64,000 nt of DNA, from positions 988,769-1,052,768 of the forward strand of contig WSYJ01000099.1 of the NCBI GenBank assembly GCA_020186115.1, written 5' to 3'. Of the stretch, positions 1 through 9,013 are shown one piece after another (position 1 is the first letter of the stretch; every line of letters begins with the position of its first letter). The translations under genes were made by a program, and so were the position numbers. Under the pieces are notes generated by a model. It searched no databases. It was not told the origin of the DNA and saw only the letters and a list, made by a program, of their open reading frames with translations. Source of the stretch: Histomonas meleagridis. Its lineage: Eukaryota > Parabasalia > Tritrichomonadida > Dientamoebidae.

Positions 1-76
1 ATGGTAATCATTCAGCGAAAACTTCCATAACATCCGCCGAATTATTTTTTGTTATTTCCCAATAACAATATATATG

Positions 77-1132
77 TTATGTGTGATTAGACTTGACTCT
101 AAATCTCTGTGTCACTTCTTTCACTGCTTTCGATCTATGACAGAACATCGATGAAGCCGAGTGAACAAATGTGTTTTTAACATTAGAGTTGTCATACTCC
201 AATTTGTAATCATTAAGAATTGAATCATCAAATGTCATCCCATTCGATATCCGTTGTATCGTGTTCCACTTCGGCTTTTCGAGTAACTTCCGAATCCAAA
301 CAATTCGCCGTGGTATCGATGGCGCTTGGAACAATGGATGTTCAACAATTTCTTTCATCGTTAAACGTTCGCTCGGGTCGACCGTTATCGTTCGATGGAT
401 GAGATCGACAACCATCTCCGGGAGGCCCTTCCTGAGGCGGATTGTGCCTTGGGAAACCTTCTCCTTGAGCCCTCCTAATGATTCGTATTCCCATGGGGAG
501 TAACCGTTGGCCATTATTGCAAATGTGACACCTAACGACCAACAATCTGCTTTAAGTGGATCATGTGACTTCTTTTGAAATATCTCTGGTGCAGTAAAGG
601 CTAATGAGCCTGCAAAGGATTTACATAATTGACCATTAACCGTTTTCATACAAAGACCAAAATCTGCAACTTTGGGGTTGTTGGCATAATCTAGTAAAAC
701 ATTACTTGGCTTAATGTCGTTATGAGCAATGCCTTTGTTATGACTATATAATAATGCATTTGAAATTAATTTTCCAATAAAAATAAATCTGTCAAGTGAT
801 AATCCGGATGTTTTGTTGATTTCGGCTTGAAGTGAACCATTTGGACAGTATTCAAGTATGAGATAATACTTATTTGCAATACAGAAATGATCATAGAGTC
901 GAATGATGTTTGGATGATCAAGAGATGATAAAGCATTGACTTCTGCATCAAAGGCTTTCCATTTTTCAGACTGAGAACCTTCTGTCATCATAACTTTTGC
1001 AACAAATGGACAACCAAATCTTTTATCATTTACCAAATATACTTCTGCAAAACCACCACGTCCAACCATTTCGATGAATTCATAATCTTTTACTGTGAAT
1101 AATACCTGTTCTGGCGGATTTTGTGGGTGCAT
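77..1132 (-). CDS. Serine/threonine protein kinase (CAMK-like)
   Basis: A 351-aa protein with a complete eukaryotic protein kinase domain. Visible are the glycine loop GRGGFAEV (residues 24-31), the ATP-binding lysine K46, helix-C glutamate near E64, catalytic loop HNDIKPSN (137-144, catalytic D139), DFG at 157-159, APE at 181-183 and the F-helix DCWSLG at 196-201. The loop reads HND instead of the usual HRD, so the activation-loop-binding arginine is replaced; the catalytic Asp is kept, so activity is expected. The KPSN/APE pattern resembles the CAMK-like kinases that are expanded in trichomonads. The C-terminal ~80 residues are not conserved kinase sequence. An Inr-like TCATTT lies 24-29 nt upstream of the ATG. 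The substrate is unknown. Confidence 0.92.
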   Translation of the reverse strand: MHPQNPPEQVLFTVKDYEFIEMVGRGGFAEVYLVNDKRFGCPFVAKVMMTEGSQSEKWKAFDAEVNALSSLDHPNIIRLYDHFCIANKYYLILEYCPNGSLQAEINKTSGLSLDRFIFIGKLISNALLYSHNKGIAHNDIKPSNVLLDYANNPKVADFGLCMKTVNGQLCKSFAGSLAFTAPEIFQKKSHDPLKADCWSLGVTFAIMANGYSPWEYESLGGLKEKVSQGTIRLRKGLPEMVVDLIHRTITVDPSERLTMKEIVEHPLFQAPSIPRRIVWIRKLLEKPKWNTIQRISNGMTFDDSILNDYKLEYDNSNVKNTFVHSASSMFCHRSKAVKEVTQRFRVKSNHT

Positions 1133-1155
1133 CCGCGAAACTTATAATTTACTGG

Positions 1156-1161
1156 AAATGA
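1156..1161 (-). promoter_or_regulatory. Inr-like TCATTT upstream of the kinase
   Basis: On the minus strand TCATTT lies about 24 nt before the kinase ATG. The trichomonad initiator is TCA(C/T)(A/T), so this could be the transcription start. It argues against the 63-codon open frame that runs up to 10 nt from the kinase ATG being a separate gene. Confidence 0.4.
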
Positions 1162-1548
1162 AAGCGACTTTTTGAATGCCAAGAATATGGTTCCCATTGT
1201 TCACAAAATCTTGAGCACAATTTTTCAGAGGTTGAAATCGAACGTTCCTCTGAAATTTTTCTTGCCCTTCATTCAATAGTGGTTGACCAAAACTTTCAGG
1301 GTAACGACCAATTACTCGCTCAAAACTAACCATACAAAAGGCAAAACGTTCGAGAAATATTTCTTAAGTTTTTGGTTGATGTATAAAAAAAAAATATTTA
1401 TTTAACGTTATACCATATTGTTGTATATGTTATTGTTTTATGCTTTTGTTGAAATTTTTTATGTTCAATGTGTATAATATGACTTGAAATAAACATGAAT
1501 AAATATTGTTATGAGCGCACATAAAAATATAAAAATCAAACATAAAGT

Positions 1549-2067
1549 TTATTGAAATATTTCTGAAATCCATCGAAATATATCAGTTAACCCAATACCA
1601 TTCACAGAACTTGTTTCTAAAAATTTAATCCTTTCTGTGTTGAGGAGATTCTCAAAACCAATGATCTCGTCTATTGTATTGAAAGTAAGAGATTCCGGAA
1701 TATCACATTTTGAAAGTGCAACCAAAACTTGTTTCTCTTTAAGGTCTTCATCATTTAGCAAGCGGTTTAGATAAACAACATTATATGCAGTTTTAGTATA
1801 ATCAGCAGAATCAAAAACATAAACAATTGCCTTAGAATCAATTGAATGACTTTTCCATTCTTTAATTGAAGCACCTCCAAGCTCTTGAAGTGATAATGGT
1901 TTTCCTTTTAGCTTTAAATTTGATGTTGAAATTCCTTCTGTCGGTGTAGTTGTAGGAATCGGGTCAAAAGGGGTGAGCTTCTTTTTGTTTAATAGTTCCA
2001 ACATTCTTTTAATTAATAGAGATTTTCCTGAACTATTTGGCCCAAGGAAAATTATTTTATCGCTCAT
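1549..2067 (-). CDS. Arf-family small GTPase, ARL16-like
   Basis: A 172-aa single-domain GTPase. G1 is GPNSSGKS (residues 9-16), a switch-I threonine lies in the TPTEG stretch (41-45), G3 is ELGG (62-65) instead of the usual DxGG, G4 is SKCD (119-122) and G5 is TSS (152-154). The Glu in place of the G3 Asp, the absence of an N-terminal glycine for myristoylation, and the ELGG...W pattern resemble ARL16-type proteins more than classical Arf. A SRP-receptor-beta or other divergent Arf-like protein cannot be excluded without a search. Upstream there is an Inr-like TCACTTTT and an AACCGTT element within 75 nt of the ATG. Role in membrane or cilium traffic is inferred from the family. Confidence 0.8.
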   Translation of the reverse strand: MSDKIIFLGPNSSGKSLLIKRMLELLNKKKLTPFDPIPTTTPTEGISTSNLKLKGKPLSLQELGGASIKEWKSHSIDSKAIVYVFDSADYTKTAYNVVYLNRLLNDEDLKEKQVLVALSKCDIPESLTFNTIDEIIGFENLLNTERIKFLETSSVNGIGLTDIFRWISEIFQ

Positions 2068-2118
2068 TTTTTAAATAACGTTTTTTAATATTTAGGGCAA
2101 AAATTACCCACAAAAAGA

Positions 2119-2142
2119 AAAGTGACGAATAAAAAACGGTTA
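2119..2142 (-). promoter_or_regulatory. Inr-like TCACTTTT plus Myb-like AACCGTT
   Basis: Minus-strand TCACTTTT (2119-2126) lies 52 nt before the ARL16-like ATG, and AACCGTT (2136-2142) lies just upstream of it. The same pair recurs upstream of several other starts in this window (6922-6944, 38959-38978, and close to 39778-39849). Confidence 0.45.
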
Positions 2143-2210
2143 TTTAATTTCGTTTTTATTAATTCATAAGCGCAAAATCATTTTGAAATAAATAATTAAA
2201 TATTTAATTG

Positions 2211-3056
2211 TCAGACATAATTATCCGATGTATTATAATAATCAGCTCTACGTTTACGATAACAACGCCAAGCAATAAATCCACAGATTCCGAATATTAT
2301 AGCAAATACAATAACAACAATTTGGGTTGTATTCGAAGGTTTTTTAGGGATAACCCATGTTTTATGATCAGAGTAATCATTCCATTTGCAAAGATCTCCT
2401 GCGCAAAGAGAATTAATGGAAGTTGGGTGAAGAGAATTAATTGAATTACTTGTTGATGATAATGAAAATTCGGCAACACCTCCAACATCACGAAAACCTG
2501 TTTTATATATAATTTCCATTGTGCCAGAAACAGGATTTAAAATTTCGGTAGAATTGACATCAGTTAAATCAAATATTTCCGGAGTTTTGGTATATGAGAT
2601 TGTGGTATCTTCTCCAGTACAACCATTTGTGATTTTGTACGAATATTCATTGTTTTTGTCCCAGGCAAACCAAAAGCAAATTGCTTGATAATTTTCCATT
2701 GTTGTATTAGCTGTTTCAGTATAGTCAAGTGAAACTTCCCATGAATGTGATGATGGTGGGTTAATATAAATATCAATATTATTACAACTATTGTTGAGTT
2801 TAAATAAAGAATAATAAAATGGTTGTGTTTCGCTAGATGGATTTGAAATTGTAATGCTTGCTGTTGTGGTAAAATTGATAATGTAATGTTGTGTATTTCC
2901 AAATATTGGTGTAGAACCTAAAGATCCTGTGATGTCTTGTGGATTAATGGGAACTAAAACATTACCGCCAGGAATAGTAATGGTTGCTACTTCTTCTACT
3001 GCAAGAGTGTACTTGTATTGATCTCCAAATACTAACGAAAATAGAACGAAAAGCAT
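2211..3056 (-). CDS. Type I membrane surface protein, paralogue 1
   Basis: A 281-aa protein I do not recognise as a named family. It has a short N-terminal signal peptide (about residues 1-11, ending FGD), an ectodomain of about 230 residues rich in Asn/Thr with many N-glycosylation sequons (NFT, NTT, NST), one transmembrane helix at about 241-263 and an 18-residue cytosolic tail that starts RCYRKRR and ends NTSDNYV. It is clearly paralogous to the next gene upstream (3453-4421): both have NNVLVP or GNVLVP near the start, ANTTM, and QAICFWFxWD in the middle of the ectodomain. A tandem duplication with divergent tails is the simplest reading. A cell-surface or lysosomal membrane role is inference. 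Confidence 0.75.
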   Translation of the reverse strand: MLFVLFSLVFGDQYKYTLAVEEVATITIPGGNVLVPINPQDITGSLGSTPIFGNTQHYIINFTTTASITISNPSSETQPFYYSLFKLNNSCNNIDIYINPPSSHSWEVSLDYTETANTTMENYQAICFWFAWDKNNEYSYKITNGCTGEDTTISYTKTPEIFDLTDVNSTEILNPVSGTMEIIYKTGFRDVGGVAEFSLSSTSNSINSLHPTSINSLCAGDLCKWNDYSDHKTWVIPKKPSNTTQIVVIVFAIIFGICGFIAWRCYRKRRADYYNTSDNYV

Positions 3057-3452
3057 CAGGGGGCTTTCCTAAAAACAATTACCCAAAATGACATACAATT
3101 TTCTAGGCTATTATCAATTTTGAAAGCTTTAAACGAAGTTATATACTTAGAAAAAATGTTTTTGTAAACCATACAAATACAATCAAGTTCTAACGTAGAA
3201 AAATCGATAATTTAATTGGGAAAAAGTTCGAAAAAATTGATTAGAAATGCAATACAACAAAATAATCATGTGAACGATCTATTAGACATGAAATTATTTT
3301 CGACAATATTTCTTAAAATATCAAAAGTATACATCCCAAATAATCATTGCTATGACTATGGTACCAAAAATTTGACATTTTCATAACCGCGGTTCTCAAA
3401 AATTTGTGATGAATGAATCATTGAAAAAGTGGTGGAGTTATCGAATGCTTTA
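3057..3452. other. Intergenic region between the surface paralogues
   Basis: No gene is visible. It holds the 3' flank of the upstream paralogue and the 5' flank of paralogue 1, with an Inr-like TCATTTT (3085-3091, minus) about 29 nt before the paralogue-1 ATG. Two duplicated genes separated by a short AT-rich spacer fit a tandem duplication. Confidence 0.5.
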
Positions 3453-4421
3453 TTAATTTGGATAAGCAGGTGGATAACCTTGTTGTGGTGGATATTGTGG
3501 TGGGTATTGTGGTGGATAATCAGATGACTGTGACTTGTCTTTAACAAGAACGAAATTATTTGATGATCGAGATCCAGCACAGCATCCGCAACATGCGCCA
3601 CAGGCAGCACCGCAACAGCAACAACAAGCAATGATGGAGACAACGACAACGACAACAACACCGACAGCAACGCCAATAAGGATTTTGGCAAGGGATGAAA
3701 GGCCACTGATTGTGGTGTTCCAAAATGTTTCATCCACGTAATCATTCCATACGCAATCAGAAGTGGAACAAACCAAGTTCCATTTATCTGGTCTATAATA
3801 ATTTTGAATTATATCTGATGTTGTTAAAGTAAAATCAGCTGAACCTTGAATGTTAGAGTCATCAGTCTTAAATATAATTTCCATGGCTCCAGTTTTAGGT
3901 TCAAGATTAACTTCACTTGAAACTTCTGTTGTAGAATAGGATTCAGGATGTTCTGTGTACGAAATATAGTCATATGTCTCAAGGCCATTGTTTCTGATTG
4001 TGAAAGTATATTTGTATTTTTGATCCCAAATAAACCAAAAGCAGATTGCTTGTTTGTCAAGCATTGTTGTATTTGCTGTTGAAATATATGCTGATGAAAC
4101 AGTCCATGTGTGCTTTGGTGGTGGGTTGACGTAAATATCAATACTATTGCAATAATCATTGAGTTGGAATAAATAATAAATAAAAGTTTTGGTTTCCAAA
4201 CCTGGATTTCGAACAGTAAATGAAGAATCAGATGTGAAATTCAGGATCTTATTGCCTGTTTGCCCAAAAATATTATAAGAACCAAAGGTTCCTTCGAAAT
4301 CATTTGGATAAAGTGGAACAAGGACATTATTAGCTCTAACAGAGATGCTCTTTGATTCACCTGGTGCGAGGCTTACCTCAACTTTATCTCCAAAAGCAAG
4401 GGAGAGGAGCAAAAAGAACAT
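3453..4421 (-). CDS. Type I membrane surface protein, paralogue 2, with Cys-cluster and PPxY tail
   Basis: A 322-aa paralogue of the 2211-3056 gene. It has a signal peptide (about residues 1-11), a similar ectodomain with the shared ANTTM and QAICFWFIWD blocks, and a transmembrane helix at about 243-265 made largely of valine. The tail is quite different from paralogue 1: ten cysteines in the first 16 cytosolic residues, typical of S-palmitoylation clusters, then a proline/tyrosine/glutamine-rich end with three PPxY motifs (PPQY, PPQY, PPAY). In other eukaryotes PPxY binds WW domains of NEDD4-type ubiquitin ligases and links membrane cargo to ubiquitin and ESCRT sorting. That link is family knowledge and is not shown here. 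The ectodomain ligand is unknown. Confidence 0.78.
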   Translation of the reverse strand: MFFLLLSLAFGDKVEVSLAPGESKSISVRANNVLVPLYPNDFEGTFGSYNIFGQTGNKILNFTSDSSFTVRNPGLETKTFIYYLFQLNDYCNSIDIYVNPPPKHTWTVSSAYISTANTTMLDKQAICFWFIWDQKYKYTFTIRNNGLETYDYISYTEHPESYSTTEVSSEVNLEPKTGAMEIIFKTDDSNIQGSADFTLTTSDIIQNYYRPDKWNLVCSTSDCVWNDYVDETFWNTTISGLSSLAKILIGVAVGVVVVVVVSIIACCCCCGAACGACCGCCAGSRSSNNFVLVKDKSQSSDYPPQYPPQYPPQQGYPPAYPN

Positions 4422-4694
4422 TCGAATGGCTCAAATTTTGATTCAATTTTCTGAAGCACTTTACCGCATTCAAAAAGTGTTTATCGTTTTCACCCAGCGG
4501 TTGTTTACTGTCATTTCCTTCAATGTTCTAAGGAAACATCGTTCTGCTTTACAAACGGTTGTTTTATTGTATTAAAAAATGTGGTTTCACAGAAAATTGA
4601 AGGCAGATATTTCAATTGAAAGTTAAACACATTGACATGTCAACAAAATTCACACGATTTGACACAAAATACAAAATAAGAATATAATAACAAT

Positions 4695-5720
4695 TTATTC
4701 ACTAAAGATTATCCTCATTCCAATAGAAGCAGCAATGGCTAAGTCTTTTAATATTTTTGCAACAAATGATTTATCTTTATATCCTTCAAGATGTGATGTA
4801 TATGATTGAAGTGATATCGGATTATAAAAAGGAAAGCTGGGGAATGGATATGGAAAAGAGATTCGAGGTGACAAATAAATACAATCTTCCGAAATTTGCA
4901 AACTTTTGTCCATGTTCAGCACAACGTTTGGCGGATATTTTTGGTATATTTCAACAGTGTTGTTAATGATTTGATCGACAGTGAAATTTGTATCTTGTAA
5001 AATTGATAATATTGTGTTTGGATCAAAGTTCCGTTTCATCATCTTTTCTCTTTCTAAAGAAATAATAGAAATAATTGTATATGTTGGAATAAGTGGATGT
5101 GATGCGATGAAAAAATCAAGAAAACGAAGTCCGCTTTCTATATCTGGAACGTTGTGTGCAAAGAATGTTACGATGAAGGAAACTAAGAGATGAGATTGTA
5201 TGTCTGATTTTTCAAAAGAAACATAAATATCATTATCAACAATTCGAAGAAGAGAGAAAGAGAAATCAAGAATAGTCTCAATACCTCCAAGGGTTTGACC
5301 TAGAAAGCAATGCAAAGGACCAAGAGCAAGAGCTTCAAGAATTTGAAGTGCAAAAGATTCACGAGCAAAAGTAAGAACAATAATAGCAATCTCTTGGAAT
5401 CCCTGATAATATGTTAAATCATTATGACGCTCAAATAAACTTGATAGAACTCGAAGTAATTTTTCTTTTCGATATGTTTTGCATTCCTGCGATTGAATAG
5501 AGGAATAGCTACGATGCACATCCTTTTTAACTAAATCAATGTCTTTAAAATCATATTTTGGTGCAATTGTTGGAGTAAAAGCATTTGGAATATCTAACAA
5601 AAGTCGATAAGATGCTCGTCGTTGAGAATTATTTCCATAACCATGAACACAATGTTTTCGAAGTGAAGAAATATCTTTTGTATTTTGAGCATTTTGAATT
5701 ATGGCCCCAAGTTCATCCAT
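4695..5720 (-). CDS. TBC-domain Rab GTPase-activating protein, TBC1D20/Gyp8-like
   Basis: A 341-aa TBC protein that would stimulate GTP hydrolysis by a Rab. The arginine-finger motif is VKKDVHRSY (R70 as likely finger) and the glutamine-finger motif is YYQGFQE (Q106). The YYQGF form and the short, nearly domain-only architecture match the TBC1D20/Gyp8 group, which acts on Rab1/Ypt1-type GTPases at the ER-Golgi interface. The last ~20 residues are partly hydrophobic (ILKDLAIAASIGMRIIF), a possible counterpart of the C-terminal membrane anchor of TBC1D20, but weak. The start is an ATG directly after an AT-rich spacer. Confidence 0.85.
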   Translation of the reverse strand: MDELGAIIQNAQNTKDISSLRKHCVHGYGNNSQRRASYRLLLDIPNAFTPTIAPKYDFKDIDLVKKDVHRSYSSIQSQECKTYRKEKLLRVLSSLFERHNDLTYYQGFQEIAIIVLTFARESFALQILEALALGPLHCFLGQTLGGIETILDFSFSLLRIVDNDIYVSFEKSDIQSHLLVSFIVTFFAHNVPDIESGLRFLDFFIASHPLIPTYTIISIISLEREKMMKRNFDPNTILSILQDTNFTVDQIINNTVEIYQKYPPNVVLNMDKSLQISEDCIYLSPRISFPYPFPSFPFYNPISLQSYTSHLEGYKDKSFVAKILKDLAIAASIGMRIIFSE

Positions 5721-5965
5721 TTGCTATGGGCTGCCCCATTGGATTGAATTAATTATTTCAGTCTATCGTACTTTTAAGGAAATTCTTGATGAAATTATTG
5801 TAAAGAATTATCATCATTAAAAAAATTATCATTTTATGTGTTTTTCAGCTCTTCTGAGTTTATCCTCACTAAATCTAAATAGACAACATTATGTTGGAAA
5901 ATTTTTACAATTGATTAAATTCAGCCACAAAAAATTTTAGTTTAGTTGTAAAACATTCCAAAAGT

Positions 5966-6892
5966 TTATTTGTTTTGATGGAAATCAAGTCCCCAACCGA
6001 ATAAAACAGGGTTAAACTTATCTTTTGCGGATGTTTCAGAACTCAGACTGACTGTCAGCCATTCTGTTGGATCAACTGTTGTTTTGAAATTGAGTCTTCC
6101 ATCTGTTTGACATTTTCCATAAAATTTACAATTTCGATCAACTTTAAATCCTATTGTGAAGTTGAAATTATTCGATTTACTCTTATATTTGGAAGAAATA
6201 CCAAACTTCATGTTGCTGGAGCGAACAGATGACATTCCAAATGAAATGGTTCTGTTGATGAAATCGATCATGGCAAACCAATTTGTTGGTCTAAGACATC
6301 GATAATATCCTATTCTAATGTGGTTAAGCTTTTTAGTATATAAGTCACCCTTAATTGACCCAAGTGTGTGGATTTTAGGGAGAATTAATTGAGTTTCAAG
6401 GAGATTCATTTTACTTGTTACCATACTACTAACTTTTATATATGATGCTAACGCCTGTGATGAAACAGAAGTAACAATAGTTCTATTTTTTGTCATACCA
6501 ACAAAAGCATTAAGATAAATTGATTTTGGATGGTAATTTGTTGTCACTGAAAAAACACAACCTTTAGCAGACAGCTCTTTTTTGGTATTATTATAATAAT
6601 TTGAGAGAGATGCGCCAAGAGAAAATGGAATTTTTTGGAAATTATGTTTAAAGGATAAAAATGCTGATAAAGTTGAATCTGCTTCAAAAATGACTGTATT
6701 GTTTTTAAAGTTTGAGTTTAACTTTGCTTTTGCTTGAAGCATTTTTGTTGGATGTGGGGATATCACAAGTTGAATATCATGTAATTGATTTTTTTTAGAA
6801 AAAGATACGAACCCAGTACATTCATTTTCTAAAATTTCATCGATTGATGATTGTATATTATTAATTAGAGCATAGTCGCAGAATTTTTTCAT
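5966..6892 (-). CDS. Predicted mitochondrial/hydrogenosomal outer-membrane beta-barrel protein (Porin-3/Tom40-VDAC superfamily-like)
   Basis: A 308-aa protein with a short helical N-terminus followed by a series of amphipathic strands of 9-12 residues with alternating polar and apolar residues and Ser/Asn/Lys-rich turns. It ends with an apparent beta-signal, FGWGLDF (polar-x-Gly-x-x-hydrophobic-x-hydrophobic) close to the C-terminus, as in VDAC and Tom40 barrels that SAM inserts. Trichomonads carry divergent Tom40-like and other beta-barrel proteins in the hydrogenosome membrane, and 308 aa fits a 19-strand barrel. The exact family (Tom40, VDAC, Hmp-type) cannot be settled by eye. An Inr-like TCACTTTT lies 30 nt upstream and an AACCGTT about 46 nt upstream. 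Confidence 0.6.
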   Translation of the reverse strand: MKKFCDYALINNIQSSIDEILENECTGFVSFSKKNQLHDIQLVISPHPTKMLQAKAKLNSNFKNNTVIFEADSTLSAFLSFKHNFQKIPFSLGASLSNYYNNTKKELSAKGCVFSVTTNYHPKSIYLNAFVGMTKNRTIVTSVSSQALASYIKVSSMVTSKMNLLETQLILPKIHTLGSIKGDLYTKKLNHIRIGYYRCLRPTNWFAMIDFINRTISFGMSSVRSSNMKFGISSKYKSKSNNFNFTIGFKVDRNCKFYGKCQTDGRLNFKTTVDPTEWLTVSLSSETSAKDKFNPVLFGWGLDFHQNK

Positions 6893-6921
6893 CTCTTGGA
6901 ATCCGACCGAATATCGTTACA

Positions 6922-6944
6922 AAAAGTGAATCAATACAACGGTT
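6922..6944 (-). promoter_or_regulatory. Inr-like TCACTTTT plus Myb-like AACCGTT
   Basis: TCACTTTT (6922-6929, read on minus) and AACCGTT (6938-6944, read on minus) lie 30-52 nt before the beta-barrel gene ATG, in the same order as upstream of the ARL16-like gene. Confidence 0.45.
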
Positions 6945-6994
6945 TTGTAACAGTTTTCGAACGTTTAAAAAGAAAAGAAGAGAATTAGTTCTCT

Positions 6995-7831
6995 TTACTC
7001 AGCTTTAGCCAAAATCTCCAAGAGAGCAGTTGTAGCCTCGCGTTCCATAGTGTATTTTCTATCATTGTCAAGGAAATCTCCGGAGGTTCTTTGAGCAAGT
7101 GTGATGCAAACAGCGCCAACTTTGATTTGTGCTGCTGGGAATTTGTTAGCAAGAAATGCTAAAACATAAGTTTCCATTTCAAAGCTAAGTGCATCTGGGT
7201 CAACTTGCAAAATCGTTTCGATAACTTTTTCATTGTTGTTTCTAAATGCGTCATCTAAACGACCTTGTGAGCCATAGAAAGTATCGGCTGAGAAATCTGG
7301 ACCAATAACAGTGCGATATTGTGGCATCTTTTGAGTAAATTCATCATGAATAAGTTTAATTAAACCTGCATCAAGGTCAATTGGCTTCTTGGTGATTTCG
7401 TATGGGAATGCGTCATTTTCATAACTTTGGCGTACGGCGTATGCCTTATTTGTTAAGGCAAAGCAACCAACAGGAACATCGGCATGAAGTGAGCCACATG
7501 TACCAAAGCGGATGATATAAATTGGGCCATCAACGATAGCACGAATTTGAACAAGGAGCATTTCAACCATAGCGAAACCCATACCAGTTGCAATAACTGA
7601 AACTGGAACACCGTGGAACTTACCTGTGTATGTTGCATATATCATGTTTGATTGACGAATGATAACAGGAGAATCTTTGTCAAAGCATTCTTTGAACTTA
7701 TTGGCTCTATTAGGATCACCAACAGTGATAATGCGGTTGGCGACTTCGCCCTTCTTGCAGTTCAATGGCTGAATGCGTCCATCTTTGTCGAAGATTGGGC
7801 CTGATGGTTGTTTCCAAAGGAAAGAGTCCAT
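6995..7831 (-). CDS. Uridine/purine nucleoside phosphorylase (NP-I family)
   Basis: A 278-aa NP-I family enzyme that cleaves a nucleoside with phosphate to give the free base and ribose-1-phosphate, central to nucleoside salvage in parasites unable to make purines and pyrimidines. Visible motifs are the phosphate/ribose-binding GDPNRA (38-43), ATGMG (81-85), RFGTCGS (108-114) and FEMET (217-221), which holds the ribose 2'/3' hydroxyls. The arrangement resembles eukaryotic uridine phosphorylases, but substrate choice between uridine and purine nucleosides cannot be fixed from motifs. Codon use is richer in C-ending codons than its neighbours, as expected for a highly expressed gene. Confidence 0.9.
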   Translation of the reverse strand: MDSFLWKQPSGPIFDKDGRIQPLNCKKGEVANRIITVGDPNRANKFKECFDKDSPVIIRQSNMIYATYTGKFHGVPVSVIATGMGFAMVEMLLVQIRAIVDGPIYIIRFGTCGSLHADVPVGCFALTNKAYAVRQSYENDAFPYEITKKPIDLDAGLIKLIHDEFTQKMPQYRTVIGPDFSADTFYGSQGRLDDAFRNNNEKVIETILQVDPDALSFEMETYVLAFLANKFPAAQIKVGAVCITLAQRTSGDFLDNDRKYTMEREATTALLEILAKAE

Positions 7832-9013
7832 TTATTTTTTATAGAAAACGATGAATTTTTTTTTGAATGGAAATTGAATGCACAAAAACGATCAGGCTGA
7901 ACCACATTTGCCTTCGGCTTAGGGTGCCCTTATATTACCCTTTTTGATCGTTCTTTATTGAATTTTACCCCAAATTTTGTGTTGATCAGTAAAGTCATGT
8001 TAAGTCCATGTTAACAATTGTTTTCGTTTCAAATAAACTTAAAAAATATTTTAAATATTAAAAATATTGGAAATTTATTGCATTGTTCATGTGTAAAAAT
8101 TCTTATGTATATATATTAATTCTAAATTCTAAATAAAAAAAGACCCACACAATACCTTCAACAATAATCACCCGAAGAATCCCTATTCATTAGTTAAAAA
8201 GAATTGATGTAAATGCTAAAGATGTTTACTTATATTAATTTTTGTAATTTTTAATTTCAAAATAATATTTGATATTTCAAATTATTTAGAATTGTACTTA
8301 TGATTGCGTCTGAAAAAAAAATTACCAATTAATATAAAATTACTTTCTAAACATAAATAAAACCATTAATTATAATGAAAATAAATATATTTATTTTGGT
8401 TGAAAAAGAAATCGGAAATCTCATAAAATCACCATAACTTTATATCTAGGCTATTTTAGATATTTTTTTTTCGATATTTTAATCACATAAATATATATCC
8501 CATGTTTTTTTCTTGTTGTCTGAATTCTATTGCCGATGGTAATTTGATTAAAATGTTGCCAATATTATGTTTATGAGTATCAGTGAATCCTTTGACACCT
8601 GAACAACATTTCATCGATCATTCTGTCAGAACGCCGAGTACCTAACAAGTGCTAAGTGTGTTTTCTAGTAACTTTTCGAGCATGATTAGCCTATATGATA
8701 TAACAAGGTGTAACTGAAACTTCGCATTTATCAAATTGGGAGAGAGGTTCATATTTAATTCCAATAAGTTCTTTTCCAAAAATTTTTCTTTAATTTTTTT
8801 ATATTTCACATATATATTATGGATTATGGATATGATTTCTAATGAAAACTTATGAAAGTCTTTTTTTCATAAGGCCATATTTGTTTTGAGTTTATCTACT
8901 ACTTTGCAATATGTGAATTCGATCAAATCTCTAAATAATTTCTTTCAAAACATTTTCATAATTCAATATACGATCGGAATCTTTATGAAAAACAAATTAT
9001 ATAATAACATTTT
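7832..9013. other. Long AT-rich intergenic region
   Basis: No gene is supported. Close to the phosphorylase gene there is an 8-bp inverted repeat (AACGATCA at 7887-7894 and TGATCGTT at 7945-7952) around a GC-richer core. A second less AT-rich patch at about 8575-8710 has no convincing open frame and no RNA family I recognise; an unrecognised small RNA is possible. The rest is simple AT-rich sequence. Confidence 0.5.

Noticed and set aside
1142-1333. 63-codon minus-strand open frame directly upstream of the kinase
   Set aside because: It ends only 9 bp before the kinase ATG and contains the kinase's likely Inr. No homology is recognised, so it is probably leader and upstream sequence.
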